Assembly: GCF_034652275.1 (NCBI RefSeq)
Contig: NZ_JAXIWG010000001.1
Coordinates: forward strand, 1,674,001-1,738,000
Origin: Yoonia sp034652275
GTDB lineage: Bacteria; Pseudomonadota; Alphaproteobacteria; Rhodobacterales; Rhodobacteraceae
Length of the DNA stretch: 64,000 nt
Direction: 5' to 3'
Part shown: in pieces, positions 42,591 to 51,900 of the stretch
How the letters are laid out: each line of letters starts with the position of its first letter
Numbering within the stretch: position 1 is the stretch's first letter
Notes under the pieces: generated by a model
Told to the model about the DNA's origin: nothing
Database searches by the model: none
Seen by the model: the letters and a program-made list of their open reading frames with translations, nothing else
Program-made: the position numbers and the translations under genes

Positions 42591-44246
42591 ATGATCCGCC
42601 TTTTCTTGACCACGAGCCTGCTTGCCCTGACCGCACCCGCCTTTGCCGATACGATCACCGGACAGGCGCGTGTCGATACCGTCACGATCTACCCCGGTCT
42701 TACGACCGTCACGCGGCTGGTCACACTCGATCTGCCTGCTGGCCAGCATGACATCATCATCCCGGGCCTGCCGCGGAACCTGTCCGCAGATGGCCTGCGC
42801 ATCGCTGTGCCGGGACCGGTCAGGCTGGGCGCGGTCAACCTTGCCTTTGACCGCCTGCCCGTGACGCCCGACCAGTCCAGCCCCGCCATCGTCGCCGCCC
42901 GCGCAGAGGTCGAGCGTCTGGAAGAGGTGCTGCGCGAAAGCGATGTCGCTATTGCCGCGATCCGCCTGCGCGCGCAGGCCGCCGAGGACCAGATCGCCTT
43001 TCTGCAAAGCCTTGGACAGGCCAGCGCGGGCGAAACGCTGACCACGATTGCCGACGTACAGGCCCTTGCACAGATGGTCGGGTCGGAAACGCTGGCGCTG
43101 CGCACCGCCGCATTCGATGCCGAGCAGGAAGCGCAGGCGGCCATCCGTGCCCGCGAAGACGACGCCGATGCGCTCGACGATGCCCGCCGTGCCTTGGCAG
43201 CTTTGCTGGCCCCCGAAGATCAAGGGTCCGTCCTGACCTTCACGCTCGATGCCACAGAGGCGGGCGAGGTCACGCTGGAAATCGACACGACCGAAGGTTT
43301 TGCCAACTGGTCGCCTGTTTATGACCTGCGCCTGACCACGGGCGACGATCCGCAGTTGGACATCGACCGCGCGGTCGTCATCAGTCAGGCCACGGGTCAG
43401 GACTGGCTCGGCGTGCAGTTGATCCTGTCCACCGCGCGCCCCGGCGAACAGATCGCACCTGGCGGGGCTTGGGCAGAGCTGCGGCGCATCATCTCCGAAG
43501 ACGCGCTGGAACGGGAACGCGCAGAAGGCTTTGCTGCCGACGCGATGACCTTGCAGCGCAACACTGCGGTGATGCCCGCCCCGATGATGATGATGGAAGC
43601 GGCTCCTGTCACTGCGCAAGCCGATTTCAGTGGTGCGGCGGTGACGTATGTCTATCCAAACCGCGTCGATATCCGCAACGGGGTCGAGGATCTGCGCCTG
43701 CCGCTGGACCAGTTGTCCTTTGACGCCGATGTCTGGGCCGAAGCAACACCGATGACCGATGCCAATGCCTATCGCATGGCCGAGTTCACCAACACCACCG
43801 ACGAAATCCTGCTGCCCGGTCGCGCGATGCTGCATGCGGACGGCACGATGATCGGGTTCAGCCACCTGCCTCTGCTGGCGGCAGGGGCCGATCTGGACGT
43901 GGGCTTTGGCCCGCTGGATGGCTTGCGCCTCACTCGGATCACGCCCAACCGGTCGACAGGCGACAGGGGCGTGTTTTCATCGTCCAACCAGCTGGTCGAA
44001 CGCACGGTCCTGACGGTGGAAAACCTGACAGGGCAGGATTGGGACGTGCTGCTGCGCGATGCTGTCCCCTATTCCGAACAGGACGATCTGCAGGTCAGCC
44101 TGGCCGCCACGCCAGAGGCCACGCGCCGCGACCCTGATGGCGCACGCGGTATCGTGGAATGGGACCTCAGCGTGCCTGCGGGGGCCGAGCAGGAGGTTGT
44201 CATGGAAACGACCCTGCGCTGGCCCAGCGGGTTCGTCCTGCGGTAA
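42591..44246 (+). CDS. DUF4139 (mucoidy inhibitor MuiA-like) exported protein
   Basis: The 551-residue protein has a signal peptide (MIRLFLTTSLLALTAPAFA), an N-terminal DUF4140 domain (about 28-125, VTIYPGLTTVTRLVTLDLPAG), a coiled coil (about 100-205) and a C-terminal DUF4139 domain (about 220-550, ending in WDLSVPAGAEQEVVMET). MuiA-like proteins are poorly characterised periplasmic or outer-surface proteins. AGGAGATTTGCG precedes the ATG. It stands alone after the asd terminator. Confidence 0.85.
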   Translation: MIRLFLTTSLLALTAPAFADTITGQARVDTVTIYPGLTTVTRLVTLDLPAGQHDIIIPGLPRNLSADGLRIAVPGPVRLGAVNLAFDRLPVTPDQSSPAIVAARAEVERLEEVLRESDVAIAAIRLRAQAAEDQIAFLQSLGQASAGETLTTIADVQALAQMVGSETLALRTAAFDAEQEAQAAIRAREDDADALDDARRALAALLAPEDQGSVLTFTLDATEAGEVTLEIDTTEGFANWSPVYDLRLTTGDDPQLDIDRAVVISQATGQDWLGVQLILSTARPGEQIAPGGAWAELRRIISEDALERERAEGFAADAMTLQRNTAVMPAPMMMMEAAPVTAQADFSGAAVTYVYPNRVDIRNGVEDLRLPLDQLSFDADVWAEATPMTDANAYRMAEFTNTTDEILLPGRAMLHADGTMIGFSHLPLLAAGADLDVGFGPLDGLRLTRITPNRSTGDRGVFSSSNQLVERTVLTVENLTGQDWDVLLRDAVPYSEQDDLQVSLAATPEATRRDPDGARGIVEWDLSVPAGAEQEVVMETTLRWPSGFVLR

Positions 44247-44431
44247 GGGATTTGGAAAGGCGTAAGGCTGGCCGCAGGACCGTCGTGTGACGTAATCACG
44301 CAAGACTGACCAGTTAAGGCGGCGGCTGGCATCCAACCTGGATCAGCCTGAAAAGCAGGTTGACGGTCAAGCGGGCCTCGTCGACCATAAAGGGCGGTGC
44401 CGTCGGGCAAGCAACGAGAGGGTCAATTCCC

Positions 44432-44938
44432 ATGCCGATTGACTTGGGCCGCGCATCCCAGTGGCTGATGACGATGAATGATGACGTCTGGGTGCGCCAT
44501 ACTAATCCATGGAGCGGCTGGTCACGCGTCTCGATCCTGCCGTTGCTGGCCCTCGCGGTCTGGAGCAGGATCTGGATCGGGTGGTGGGCGTTGGTTCCGC
44601 TGAGCGTTGTGCTGCTATGGACATGGCTTAACCCGCGCGTTTTCCCGCCACCTGCATCGGTGGACAACTGGATGTCGATGGGCGTGACAGGCGAGCGTAT
44701 CTGGCTGGCGCGCAGCCAGAATCCGGCACTTGCCCATCACGCCCCCATCGTGCGGACATTGGTTGCCGCGGCAACTGTGGGCGCAGTTCTTTTGTTTGCT
44801 GGCTTGGTGATGTTGAATCTGACGCTCACGATGACCGGACTTGCGGTGACGATGCTGTCCAAGTTGTGGATCCTTGACAGGATGGTGTGGATATACTCAG
44901 AGACAGGCGGGTCAGACAAACTGGATTTATCGGATTAG
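44432..44938 (+). CDS. DUF6653 membrane protein
   Basis: The 168-residue protein starts MPIDLGRASQWLMTMNDDVW, with GAGAGGG upstream. It contains VRHTNPWSGWSR, WIGWWALVPLSVVLLW, LNPRVFPPP and four hydrophobic spans. The N-x-WS-x-W-x-R and PRVFPPP blocks fit the DUF6653 family from memory. No function is known. Its 3' end is 40 nt from the convergent dehydrogenase gene. Confidence 0.72.
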   Translation: MPIDLGRASQWLMTMNDDVWVRHTNPWSGWSRVSILPLLALAVWSRIWIGWWALVPLSVVLLWTWLNPRVFPPPASVDNWMSMGVTGERIWLARSQNPALAHHAPIVRTLVAAATVGAVLLFAGLVMLNLTLTMTGLAVTMLSKLWILDRMVWIYSETGGSDKLDLSD

Positions 44939-44978
44939 TGTACAGTCCGATTTCTTATCCTTGTCGCCTTATCAGGCA

Positions 44979-47417
44979 TCACCCCCTTACCCGCGCCCCT
45001 GTCGGATCGTAAAACGGCTTCATCTGCGCTTGGGCCATGACCCTGACCCCCATCACGTCAATCTCGTACCGGCTGGCCAGAAGGTCATCCACGCTTTCGC
45101 CGGCGCAGGGGACATAGCCCATGCCCAAGGCCGCGCCGACATGGTGCCCGTATCCGCCCGAAGTCAGGTGCCCGACGACCTTGCCATCCCGCAGGACAGG
45201 TTCGTTGTGATAAAGCAGCGGCGCGGGATCAGTCAGTTTGAACTGCAACAACCGCCTCTCCAGCCCTGCGTCGCGCTTGCGCAGCACCGCGTCGCGCCCG
45301 ATGAAGGCGGGCTTGTCGGTCTTGACGGCAAAGCCAAGGCCCGCCTCCAGCACATGATCTTCGCAGGTGATGTCATGGCCGAAATGGCGGAAACCCTTTT
45401 CCATCCGCGCAGCATCCATCATATGCATCCCGCACAGTTTCAGCCCCATGTCCTGCCCTGCGGCGTGCAGCACCTCGAACACATGGCCGCACATATCCGC
45501 GCTGACGTAAACCTCCCAGCCCAATTCGCCCACATAGGACACGCGATGCACACGGGCGAGCGCCATGCCGATCTCGATGTCCTGCGCGGTGCCGAAGGGG
45601 TTGTGATCGTTGGAAAAATCGTTGGGCGAGACCTTTTGCAGCAACGCACGGCTGTTCGGCCCCATGACGGCCAGCACGCCTTCGCCCGCCGTCACATCGG
45701 TGATCACAGCGGTGTAATCGCCAAGATGCCGCTGCATCCATGTCTGGTCGGCCAGCCGCGTCGCGGCAGGGGTCACGACCAGATAGGCGGTTTCCGACAG
45801 GCGGGTGACGGTCACATCCGCCTCGATTCCTGCCTTGGTATTCAGAAACTGGGTATAAACAATGCGCCCGACAGCCACATCCATCTGCGCGCCGCAAATA
45901 TGGTTGAGGAAAGCGCAGGCATCGCGCCCTTCGACCCTGATCTTGCCAAAGGACGACATGTCATACATGCCGACATTACCGCGCACGGCAGCCAGTTCTG
46001 CACCCACATTGCCAAAGAAATTCTGCCGCTGCCAGGAATAGGCGTAGGCCGGGACCTGCCCCAGCGTGGCATACCAATTCGCCCTCTCCCACCCTGCCAG
46101 TTCGCCCATGACAGCGCCATGTTGCAGAAGTTGAGCGTGAAACGGCGTCCGCCTGATCCCGCGCGCGGTGGCTTTCTGGCGGTAAGGGAAATGGTCAGCA
46201 TAAAGCAGGCCCAGCGTTTCCTTGGACCTCTCATACAGATAGGTCTTGTTGCCCTGAAACGGCTGCATGCGGGAAATATCGACATCGCCCAGATCAAAGG
46301 GCTTTTCGCCCGCATCCATCCATTGCGATAGCGCCATGCCAGCACCACCCGCCGACTGGATGCCGATGGAATTGAAGCCGGCGGCGACCCAGACGTTGTC
46401 CATCTCTGGCGCAAGGCCCAGATGATAGGCGTCGTCGGGTGTAAAGCTTTCCGGCCCGTTGAAGAACGTATGTATCCCCGCGCTGGCCAGCATCGGCATC
46501 CGGTTCACGGCCATCTCGAGGATCGGCTCGAAATGGTCGAAATCCTCGGGCAGTTGGTCGAATTCGAAATCCTCGGAAATGCCCGCCATGCCCCAGGGTT
46601 TCGCGTTCGGCTCGAACGCGCCCAGCATCATCTTGCCTGCGTCTTCCTTGTAATAGGCGCATTCGTCGGGCACGCGCAGCACGGGCATTTGCGTCAGGCC
46701 GGGGATCGGTTCGGACACGATATAGAAATGTTCGCAGGCATGCAGCGGGACGTTGACGCCCGCCATGCGACCCACCTGATGGCCCCACATACCTGCGCAA
46801 TTCACGACCATATCGCAGGTGATCTGACCCTGCTCATCGCCGCTGGCCCAATCCACCGACGTGACGCGCCGCCCTGTGCGGTTGATCTTGGTCACTTTGG
46901 TCTGTTCGGCCACAACTGCGCCACGCATCCGCGCGCCTTTGGCTAGCGCCAGTGCGATATTGGCGGGGTCGCCTTGGCCGTCCTTTGGCAGAAAGACGCC
47001 CGCCGTCACCCCGTCGATGTTCAGATGATCATAGCGGTTCTTGACCTCGGTCGGCGAAATCTCCTCGATCTCGACGCCAAAGGCGCGCGCCATTCCGGCG
47101 GAACGGTAAAGTTCCTCGCGCCGCTCGTCCGTGAGTGCAACGGTGATCGACCCCACGCGCCGGAACCCCGTGGCGATGCCCGTTTCGGCCTCCAGCCCGC
47201 CGTAAAGCTGCTGGCTGTAATTGGCGAGCCGCGTCATGTTGGCGGTCGCCCGCAACTGCCCGATCAGCCCTGCAGCGTGCCACGTGGTGCCAGAGGTAAG
47301 TTGCTTGCGTTCCAGCAGGACGACATCCTGCCAGCCCAGTTTGGTCAGGTGATAGGCGACCGAACAGCCGATGACGCCGCCACCGATAATCACCACACGC
47401 GCATGTTTGGGCAGCAT
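44979..47417 (-). CDS. GcvT-fused FAD oxidoreductase (dimethylglycine/sarcosine dehydrogenase type), copy 1
   Basis: The 812-residue protein joins a DAO-type FAD domain (about 1-390, RVVIIGGGVIGCSVAYHL, then TTWHAAG, where the His is the covalent flavin site in mammalian relatives) to GcvT-type folate domains (about 430-812, GWERANWYA and YVGELGWEVYV). Such enzymes oxidatively demethylate dimethylglycine or sarcosine and pass formaldehyde to tetrahydrofolate. The ATG overlaps the previous stop by one nt (TGATG). The exact substrate is not set by the sequence. Confidence 0.88.
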   Translation of the reverse strand: MLPKHARVVIIGGGVIGCSVAYHLTKLGWQDVVLLERKQLTSGTTWHAAGLIGQLRATANMTRLANYSQQLYGGLEAETGIATGFRRVGSITVALTDERREELYRSAGMARAFGVEIEEISPTEVKNRYDHLNIDGVTAGVFLPKDGQGDPANIALALAKGARMRGAVVAEQTKVTKINRTGRRVTSVDWASGDEQGQITCDMVVNCAGMWGHQVGRMAGVNVPLHACEHFYIVSEPIPGLTQMPVLRVPDECAYYKEDAGKMMLGAFEPNAKPWGMAGISEDFEFDQLPEDFDHFEPILEMAVNRMPMLASAGIHTFFNGPESFTPDDAYHLGLAPEMDNVWVAAGFNSIGIQSAGGAGMALSQWMDAGEKPFDLGDVDISRMQPFQGNKTYLYERSKETLGLLYADHFPYRQKATARGIRRTPFHAQLLQHGAVMGELAGWERANWYATLGQVPAYAYSWQRQNFFGNVGAELAAVRGNVGMYDMSSFGKIRVEGRDACAFLNHICGAQMDVAVGRIVYTQFLNTKAGIEADVTVTRLSETAYLVVTPAATRLADQTWMQRHLGDYTAVITDVTAGEGVLAVMGPNSRALLQKVSPNDFSNDHNPFGTAQDIEIGMALARVHRVSYVGELGWEVYVSADMCGHVFEVLHAAGQDMGLKLCGMHMMDAARMEKGFRHFGHDITCEDHVLEAGLGFAVKTDKPAFIGRDAVLRKRDAGLERRLLQFKLTDPAPLLYHNEPVLRDGKVVGHLTSGGYGHHVGAALGMGYVPCAGESVDDLLASRYEIDVMGVRVMAQAQMKPFYDPTGARVRG

Positions 47418-48289
47418 CAAATCACCTCATGTCCGGCGTCAGCGATCGCCTGCGCCAGTCGCGCGATATGGGCGGGGCCGACCTCGCAGCAGCCACCGAC
47501 GATGGTGGCCCCTTGGTCGATCCAGCCCAGCGCGAAATGGGCATAGGCCTCGGGCCCAAGATCGCGGCGGGCGGACAGGGAATCCACCGTGGGTTTGTTT
47601 TTCAGGAAATCCTTGGTGATCTGCGTGAACCCGTTGGCATAGGCCCCGAACGGCAGATCGCCTTTGGCAAATGCGGCCATAGCGGCGGCCATCGCCTCTG
47701 GCGCGGAACAGTTCGCCAGCAGCGCGCTTGCGCCCTGCGCCGCCTCCAGCACATCGGCCACAGGCTCGCCCGAGCGCAGGCGGCTGCCGTCCTCGTCATC
47801 AATGGTCACCGACAGCCAGACAGGTTTGCCCAATGGCAGGGTCGCCGCCAGCACAGCACGGGCATGGGCGACGGAGGCTACGGTTTCGCAAAGCAGCAGG
47901 TCGACTCCGGGCGCAAGCAAAGTCGCCACCTCGGCATAAAGCGGGACAGCGACATCATGCGCGGGGTGGATGTCGGGCCGGTAGCTTGCGATCAGGGGCC
48001 CGATCGACCCCGCAATACGGCCTGTGCCCTGCGCCTCTTCCACGGCGGCGGCGATCAGGGCTTCGAACTGATCCTCGTATCCGGTTCCTTCCAGCCGGTC
48101 GCGGTGCACGGCATAGCTGTTGGTGGTATGCACCGTGGCCCCCGCCGCGCGGTAATCGGCATGCACCTGCGCCACCAGCCCCGGATGGTCGATCATGACC
48201 TGCGTCGACCAGAGTGGCGTCGGCGCCTCGCCTGACCGGCGGATCAGCTCCTGCCCCATCCCACCGTCAAGAAGCGTGATTTTCGTCAT
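47417..48289 (-). CDS. homocysteine S-methyltransferase family protein
   Basis: The 290-residue Zn-dependent barrel protein starts with LLDGGMGQELIRRSG. The zinc ligands are in LLANCSAPEAM (one Cys) and VGGCCEVGP (two Cys). Family members transfer methyl groups from betaine, S-methylmethionine or similar donors to homocysteine. Placement between two methylglycine dehydrogenases suggests betaine or a related methyl donor, producing dimethylglycine for the neighbours. It is coupled on both sides (ATGA and TGATG). Confidence 0.88.
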   Translation of the reverse strand: MTKITLLDGGMGQELIRRSGEAPTPLWSTQVMIDHPGLVAQVHADYRAAGATVHTTNSYAVHRDRLEGTGYEDQFEALIAAAVEEAQGTGRIAGSIGPLIASYRPDIHPAHDVAVPLYAEVATLLAPGVDLLLCETVASVAHARAVLAATLPLGKPVWLSVTIDDEDGSRLRSGEPVADVLEAAQGASALLANCSAPEAMAAAMAAFAKGDLPFGAYANGFTQITKDFLKNKPTVDSLSARRDLGPEAYAHFALGWIDQGATIVGGCCEVGPAHIARLAQAIADAGHEVI

Positions 48290-48741
48290 GGATGTACCTT
48301 TGCAAAGCGGGTTTTGTAGTGTGCGATCATCGCCTCCTCGGTCGCGCCGTCATCATAAGGCGGGGTCCAGATCAGCGCGGCTTTCGTCACCCTGATCTCG
48401 ACCAGCGCACCGATGCGGCGCGCCAGATCGCCGAACAGATCGGCCCAGCGCGGCAGCAGGGTGGCGAACCTGTCGCTGCCCTTGGGGTGGATCACCGCCT
48501 GCCCTGTCACCCGCACAGCCTTGCGCGCGAAAGGGTCGATGAAATTCACCTCGACGCGCGGATCGGCGGCCAGATTGCGCCGTGTCGCGGGCGAGCGGAT
48601 ATCGGCAAAGGCGATGGTTTCTGGGTCCAGCACCACAAAGGTCCCCTTAGGCGACACGGCAGGCGCGCCATCCGGCGTGACGCTGGCCACGAACCCCAAG
48701 GGAAAGGTCGCGATCAGGTCCTGCATCCGCTGGTCCAGCAT
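48286..48741 (-). CDS. pyridoxamine 5'-phosphate oxidase-like flavin-binding protein
   Basis: The 151-residue split-barrel protein has the sequence GFVASVTPDGAPAVSPKGTFVVLD, the typical FMN or F420-binding first half, and VRVTGQAVIHP. It is too short for a full PdxH and belongs to the broad PNPOx-like group. Its start overlaps the upstream dehydrogenase stop and its stop overlaps the next start, so it is translated as part of the operon. The substrate is unknown. Confidence 0.85.
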   Translation of the reverse strand: MLDQRMQDLIATFPLGFVASVTPDGAPAVSPKGTFVVLDPETIAFADIRSPATRRNLAADPRVEVNFIDPFARKAVRVTGQAVIHPKGSDRFATLLPRWADLFGDLARRIGALVEIRVTKAALIWTPPYDDGATEEAMIAHYKTRFAKVHP

Positions 48742-51185
48742 CACGCCCTGATCCTTGCGTTGGCAGCATCCCAGAGCGGCTGGTCCGCCTGCACCGTCGC
48801 CGCGACACGCGCGCCGTAGATGTCGATCTCGACCTTGGTGCCTGCTACCGCCAGATCGGCCCGCAACATGCCAAGGGCGATGGATTTGCCCACGCGATAG
48901 CCGAAGGCGCCAGAGGTGGCTTCACCCACAACCTGACCATCAGCCCAGATCGTGGACATGTAAGGCGCGTCGTGATCGCCTGCCTCGTCCAGCACCAATG
49001 TGGCGAACCGCTTGGTCACGCCGCGCTGTTTTTCAGCAAGCAAGGCAGGTTTGCCGACGAAATCGGGTTTGTCGAAATTGATGAAACGGTCAAGCCCGCC
49101 TTCGAGCAGGGAATAATCCGTCGACAAATCGCCTTTCCACGCGCGATAGCCTTTTTCGACCCGCAAGGCGTTCAGCGCGAACATGCCAAATGGCACGGCC
49201 CCGCCCGCAAGGATCGCGTCATAGATGGCAGGCGCATCGGCGTTGGCGCAATGCACCTCCCAACCCAGTTCGCCTGCAAAGGACACGCGCAGCAGGTTGC
49301 AAGGTTTGCCGCAGACCTCGGCATTCTGGAACGACAGCCACGGCAGTGTCAGGTCGGCATCGGTCAGCGGCGTCAGAATCTCGCGCGCCTTTGGCCCTGT
49401 GACCAGCAGGCATTCGTATTTGTCGCTGCGGTCGTGGACGGTGACACCCTCGGGCAGATCGCGCAGCAGCACATCGCGGTCGTGCCACTCGGCGACCGAG
49501 GCGGTGATCAGCCAGATCTCATCATCGCTTTGCGGGATCACCGACATTTCCGTCAGGATACGGCCCCGATCATCAGGGAAATAGGCCAGCCCCACACGCC
49601 CCGGTTTGGGCAGGGTCGAGGCGGTCAGCCGGTCCACATGCGCCCGCGCACCCGGACCTGTCACAGCCAGACGGGTGAAACCGGAAATCGCAATGACACC
49701 CGCATGGTCGCGCACGGCGGCACATTCGGCGGCGATGCGCGGCTGCCACGGACCAGCGCGGCCCCATGTCTGGGTCGCGTCCTCGGACAGAACGTCGCCG
49801 GATTTCGCGAACCAATTGGCGCGTTCCCAACCATTATAGGCGCCCATGACGCCGCCCAGCGCCTTGATCCGGTCGTGCAAGGGCGACAGGCGCTTGTCAC
49901 GGCCTGCGGGCCAGGCGTGATAGGGAAAATGCATCGCATATTCATGGCCATAGGTCTCAATCGCCTTGGCGTGGCAGTAATCCTGATCGGTATAGCCTGT
50001 GTACCGGCGCGGATCGCAAGACCACATGTCCCATTCCGGCTGGCCATCGACGATCCATTCCGCCGCGACCTTGCCCGCACCACCGCCTTGGGTGATGCCA
50101 AAGGTAAAGACGCAAGCCTCAAAGGCATTCTTGACGCCCGGCATAGGGCCAAGCAGCGGCAGACCATCGGGCGCATAGGGGATTGGGCCGTTGATGACAC
50201 GCCCCACCCCTGCGGTGCCAAGGATCGGGACGCGGGCCATCGCATCCTCGATATACCATTCCAGACGGTCCAAATCGTCGGGGTAAAGCTGGAAACTGAA
50301 ATCATCGGGCTGCGGATCATCGGGTGTCACCCAATGCGCACGGCAATTGCGCTCGTAGGGGCCGAGGTTGAGGCCGTTCTTGTCCTGCCGCAGGTAATAG
50401 CTGCTGTCCACATCGCGCAGCAAAGGCACCTTGCGGCCGTTGGCGGCGGTCCATTCGGCCAGCGCGGGGATTTCATCGGTCAGGAAATACTGGTGCGACA
50501 TGGTCACCATCGGCACGGTACGCCCGCCATAAGGCTTGAACCATTCGCCGACGCGCTGGGCGTAATAGCCTGCGGCATTCACCACCTTTTCGCAGGCGAT
50601 ATCGCCCTTGTCGGTATGCACAATCCAGCCATCGGGCGTCTGCGTCACACCTGTCGCAGGACAGAACCGTTCGATGCGCGCGCCCATCTGCCGCGCGCCC
50701 TTGGCCAGTGCTTGGGTCAACTGCGCGGGATCGATATCGCCATCGTCGGGATCATAAAGCGCGCCCGCCAGATCATGCGTTTCAAGGAACGGATAGGCCG
50801 CCTGCGCCTCCTCGGGCGTCATCAGCGCAAGGTTCAAGCCTTGGTAATTCCCCATTGCGCGGGCACGGGCGAATTCCTGCATCCGCTCCTTGGAATGCGC
50901 CAGCCGGATTGATCCCGTGACGTGGTAATTCATCGGATAATCGACCTCGGCCGCCAACCGTTTATAAAGCGACAGCGAATACCGCTGCATGTTCATCACC
51001 GCCCATGACGTGCTGAAGGACGGACAATTGCCTGCCGCATGCCATGTGGACCCCGCCGTAAGTTCGTTCTTTTCCAGCAAAACGCAATCGGTCCAGCCTT
51101 TCTTGGCCAGATGGTACAGCGTCGAAACCCCAACCACGCCACCACCGATGATGACCACACGGGCCGAAGTCAGAAAATCGGACAT
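48741..51185 (-). CDS. GcvT-fused FAD oxidoreductase (dimethylglycine/sarcosine dehydrogenase type), copy 2
   Basis: The 814-residue protein has the same architecture as copy 1: FAD domain (RVVIIGGGVVGVSTLYHL, AGSTWHAAG), then GcvT domains (GWERANWFAKSGD and FAGELGWEVHC). It diverges clearly from copy 1, so the two probably use different N-methyl substrates. It is the first enzyme gene after the XRE-cupin regulator, 13 nt away, and starts the coupled series. DMGDH versus SDH cannot be told apart here. Confidence 0.88.
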   Translation of the reverse strand: MSDFLTSARVVIIGGGVVGVSTLYHLAKKGWTDCVLLEKNELTAGSTWHAAGNCPSFSTSWAVMNMQRYSLSLYKRLAAEVDYPMNYHVTGSIRLAHSKERMQEFARARAMGNYQGLNLALMTPEEAQAAYPFLETHDLAGALYDPDDGDIDPAQLTQALAKGARQMGARIERFCPATGVTQTPDGWIVHTDKGDIACEKVVNAAGYYAQRVGEWFKPYGGRTVPMVTMSHQYFLTDEIPALAEWTAANGRKVPLLRDVDSSYYLRQDKNGLNLGPYERNCRAHWVTPDDPQPDDFSFQLYPDDLDRLEWYIEDAMARVPILGTAGVGRVINGPIPYAPDGLPLLGPMPGVKNAFEACVFTFGITQGGGAGKVAAEWIVDGQPEWDMWSCDPRRYTGYTDQDYCHAKAIETYGHEYAMHFPYHAWPAGRDKRLSPLHDRIKALGGVMGAYNGWERANWFAKSGDVLSEDATQTWGRAGPWQPRIAAECAAVRDHAGVIAISGFTRLAVTGPGARAHVDRLTASTLPKPGRVGLAYFPDDRGRILTEMSVIPQSDDEIWLITASVAEWHDRDVLLRDLPEGVTVHDRSDKYECLLVTGPKAREILTPLTDADLTLPWLSFQNAEVCGKPCNLLRVSFAGELGWEVHCANADAPAIYDAILAGGAVPFGMFALNALRVEKGYRAWKGDLSTDYSLLEGGLDRFINFDKPDFVGKPALLAEKQRGVTKRFATLVLDEAGDHDAPYMSTIWADGQVVGEATSGAFGYRVGKSIALGMLRADLAVAGTKVEIDIYGARVAATVQADQPLWDAANARIRA

Positions 51186-51198
51186 GAACGCTGCCTTT

Positions 51199-51768
51199 CT
51201 AATACACAGGCGGAGAGATCACCCAGATGATCTCGCAGGTTTCGGGATAGGGATTGGCCCAACGGAACAGATCGCCGCGCAGCCGGAAACTGTCGCCAGC
51301 ATTCAGATGGAACAACGTGCCATCGATCCACAGATCGAAGCGTCCGGCCACGACAAAGCCCACCTCCTGCGTCGGGCGGCTGACGGCATGGTCTAGCTGC
51401 GCACCGGGGGTAAAGCGGGAATGGATCACCTCGAAATCATCGGTCAGATCGGGCGACAGCAAGCCTTCGGTCAGGCCGGGGTTGCGGTTGCCGATCGGGC
51501 GGCGATTGTCCGCGCGCACGATCCTGCCTGCCTCTTGCCCGCCACCCAAAGCCAGCAGACTTGTCGTGGCCACATCAAGCACCCGCGCAAGTGCTGCGAT
51601 ATCATCGACGCTGGCACTCGACATGTCCCGTTCGACCTGGCTCAGCCAACCGACCGACCTGCCGACACGTTCCGCCAAGGCGGTCAGCGTCAGCCCGCGC
51701 GCCTTGCGCAGGGCGCGCAGATCGGCCCCTTGCAGGTCAAACGGAGAGGAGGCGTGAAAATCTTCCAT
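51199..51768 (-). CDS. XRE-cupin transcriptional regulator of the methylglycine operon
   Basis: The 189-residue protein has an N-terminal HTH_3 domain (about 14-70, LRALRKARGLTLTALAERVG) and a C-terminal cupin_2 domain (about 105-189, RPTQEVGFVVAGRFDLWIDG). It is the promoter-proximal gene, 13 nt from the dehydrogenase gene, so local control is likely. A palindrome covers its start codon (see 51752-51780). The ATG at 51766-51768 is preceded by TTG; the ATG fits the sequence best. Confidence 0.9.
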   Translation of the reverse strand: MEDFHASSPFDLQGADLRALRKARGLTLTALAERVGRSVGWLSQVERDMSSASVDDIAALARVLDVATTSLLALGGGQEAGRIVRADNRRPIGNRNPGLTEGLLSPDLTDDFEVIHSRFTPGAQLDHAVSRPTQEVGFVVAGRFDLWIDGTLFHLNAGDSFRLRGDLFRWANPYPETCEIIWVISPPVY

Positions 51769-51780
51769 CAATTTTCACGC
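51752..51780 (-). promoter_or_regulatory. perfect palindromic operator over the regulator start codon
   Basis: GCGTGAAAAT (51752-51761) and ATTTTCACGC (51771-51780) form a perfect 10-bp inverted repeat around CTTCCATCA, which contains the complement of the ATG. A further TTTTCAC half-site lies at 51788-51794. Binding by the XRE-cupin protein itself would block its own expression. Confidence 0.6.
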
Positions 51781-51840
51781 TAGGGGGTTTTCACCCGTCT
51801 GCATCCCCCGTTTGCGCCAGAAAAGCGCCGGTCCCCGACA

Positions 51841-51892
51841 TCTTCCGAGCCAAAATATCCCCGCCGGAGGCTTGGCGCGGCCTTGGCCGCGA
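51841..51892. repeat. dispersed repeat family A with hairpin arm, copy near the XRE regulator
   Basis: The core GAGCCAAAATATCCCCGCCG plus GAGGC is followed by GCGCGGCCTTGGCCGCG. It lies between the XRE-cupin gene and the sulfoxide reductase gene. Confidence 0.82.
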
Positions 51893-51900
51893 CAAATGCC

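Noticed and set aside
40931..42685. Open frame of 584 codons on the minus strand across asd and part of the BciB-like gene
   Set aside because: asd is unmistakable on the other strand and the frame shows no protein family features.
44286..44300. CRP-like site TGTGA-CGTAA-TCACG upstream of the DUF6653 gene
   Set aside because: The spacer is 5 nt, not the 6 nt of CRP sites, and there is no promoter evidence next to it.
48972..50912. Open frame of 646 codons on the plus strand inside the second dehydrogenase gene
   Set aside because: It is entirely antisense to a clear GcvT-fused dehydrogenase and has low-complexity His/Arg/Gln composition.
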